This document shows, in pieces, positions 63,565 to 64,000 of a stretch of DNA of 64,000 nucleotides. The position numbers and the translations under genes were made by a program. Within the stretch, counting starts at the first letter, position 1. Every line of letters starts with the position of its first letter. Source of the stretch: Styela clava (lineage: Eukaryota > Chordata > Ascidiacea > Stolidobranchia > Styelidae). Below the pieces are notes generated by a model, which saw only the letters and a list, made by a program, of their open reading frames with translations, made no database searches and had not been told where the DNA came from. The DNA is taken from assembly GCF_964204865.1 (NCBI RefSeq), contig NC_135255.1, forward strand, positions 9,267,135-9,331,134, given 5' to 3'.

Positions 63565-64000
63565 TTTTGGCTCCTTATTTTACCCTATGGGTGGAGCGCA
63601 CTTGCAAAAAGCAAATATCAGATTTCTTATTTTGAAACAATGACAAAAATTTGCATATACAACAAATAGAAGAAGTCAAACCAGGCTATTATCTATTTAT
63701 GAAATATATTAAATCTAAAGAAAAATAGCAGTGGAAATAAAAAAGATTGATTGGCAGTATCAAAGGAATTCAAGAACACACAATTGAAAATTATGCCACA
63801 TTCAAACAGTATAAAGTGAAATAGATTTGGTTGATTGAGTTCAAGATATTGAAATATGAAAATTTCCTGTTTTTTTAATCGCAGAATGAACAGACGACAC
63901 GAACGTTCATGGATTTTGAATTTCAAAATCATATAGTATGTGAATCATCAATTACCACACATAATATATTCACTTTGAATGGATGCATCGAGTGTGTAAA
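63565..64000. other. 5' flank of RAB21
   Basis: This should contain the RAB21 promoter and 5' UTR. No other gene or recognisable element was seen. Confidence 0.5.

Overview
The window is AT-rich metazoan nuclear DNA. Genes have GT-AG introns, and the recognisable proteins are animal orthologues: RAB21, MRPL23, mitochondrial RBFA and an RBM24/RBM38-type RNA-binding protein. A dense mix of hAT-type, mariner-like, LINE and tRNA-SINE insertions, together with a CUB/trypsin mosaic protein, suggests a marine invertebrate. An invertebrate deuterostome such as an ascidian is plausible, but nothing here fixes the taxon.

Layout. 1-6 kb: the 3' tail of a broken LINE, then a LINE on the minus strand with both ORFs intact (ORF1 4826-5803, ORF2 1718-4690) and a hexanucleotide 3' tail. 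6.9-7.6 kb: a 702-bp foldback element with 8-bp target duplications. 7.8-11.7 kb: two plus-strand genes, an uninterrupted ankyrin-MYND protein and a four-exon RBFA. 11.8-18.5 kb: a transposon graveyard of nested hAT-type elements, two tRNA-SINE heads (one split by a hAT), a hAT transposase scrap and a mariner-like remnant. 19.2-28.4 kb: a 17-exon minus-strand gene whose exons join without a frame break into a 1,327-residue secreted protein. Its order is signal peptide, a Cys-rich module X, CUB, a second X, CUB, CUB, trypsin. 28.4-50.9 kb: a transposon-poor stretch holding a plus-strand RBM24/38-type gene with large introns and an unusual N-terminal extension. 53.3-55.7 kb: a hAT-type element carrying a roughly 36-bp minisatellite. 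55.8-58.0 kb: four-exon MRPL23 (plus). 60.0-63.6 kb: six-exon RAB21 (minus).

The genes do not form one pathway. RBFA and MRPL23 both serve the mitochondrial ribosome, which is probably chance. RAB21 acts in endosomal traffic, RBM24/38 in splicing and mRNA stability, and the protease outside the cell. The best candidate for something undescribed is the protease gene. It carries two copies of a roughly 300-residue Cys-rich module that I do not recognise, each joined to a CUB domain. One copy lies in a single 1,070-bp exon while the other is split over seven exons.

Exon joins were worked out by hand from splice sites and reading phase. No transcript or database evidence was available.
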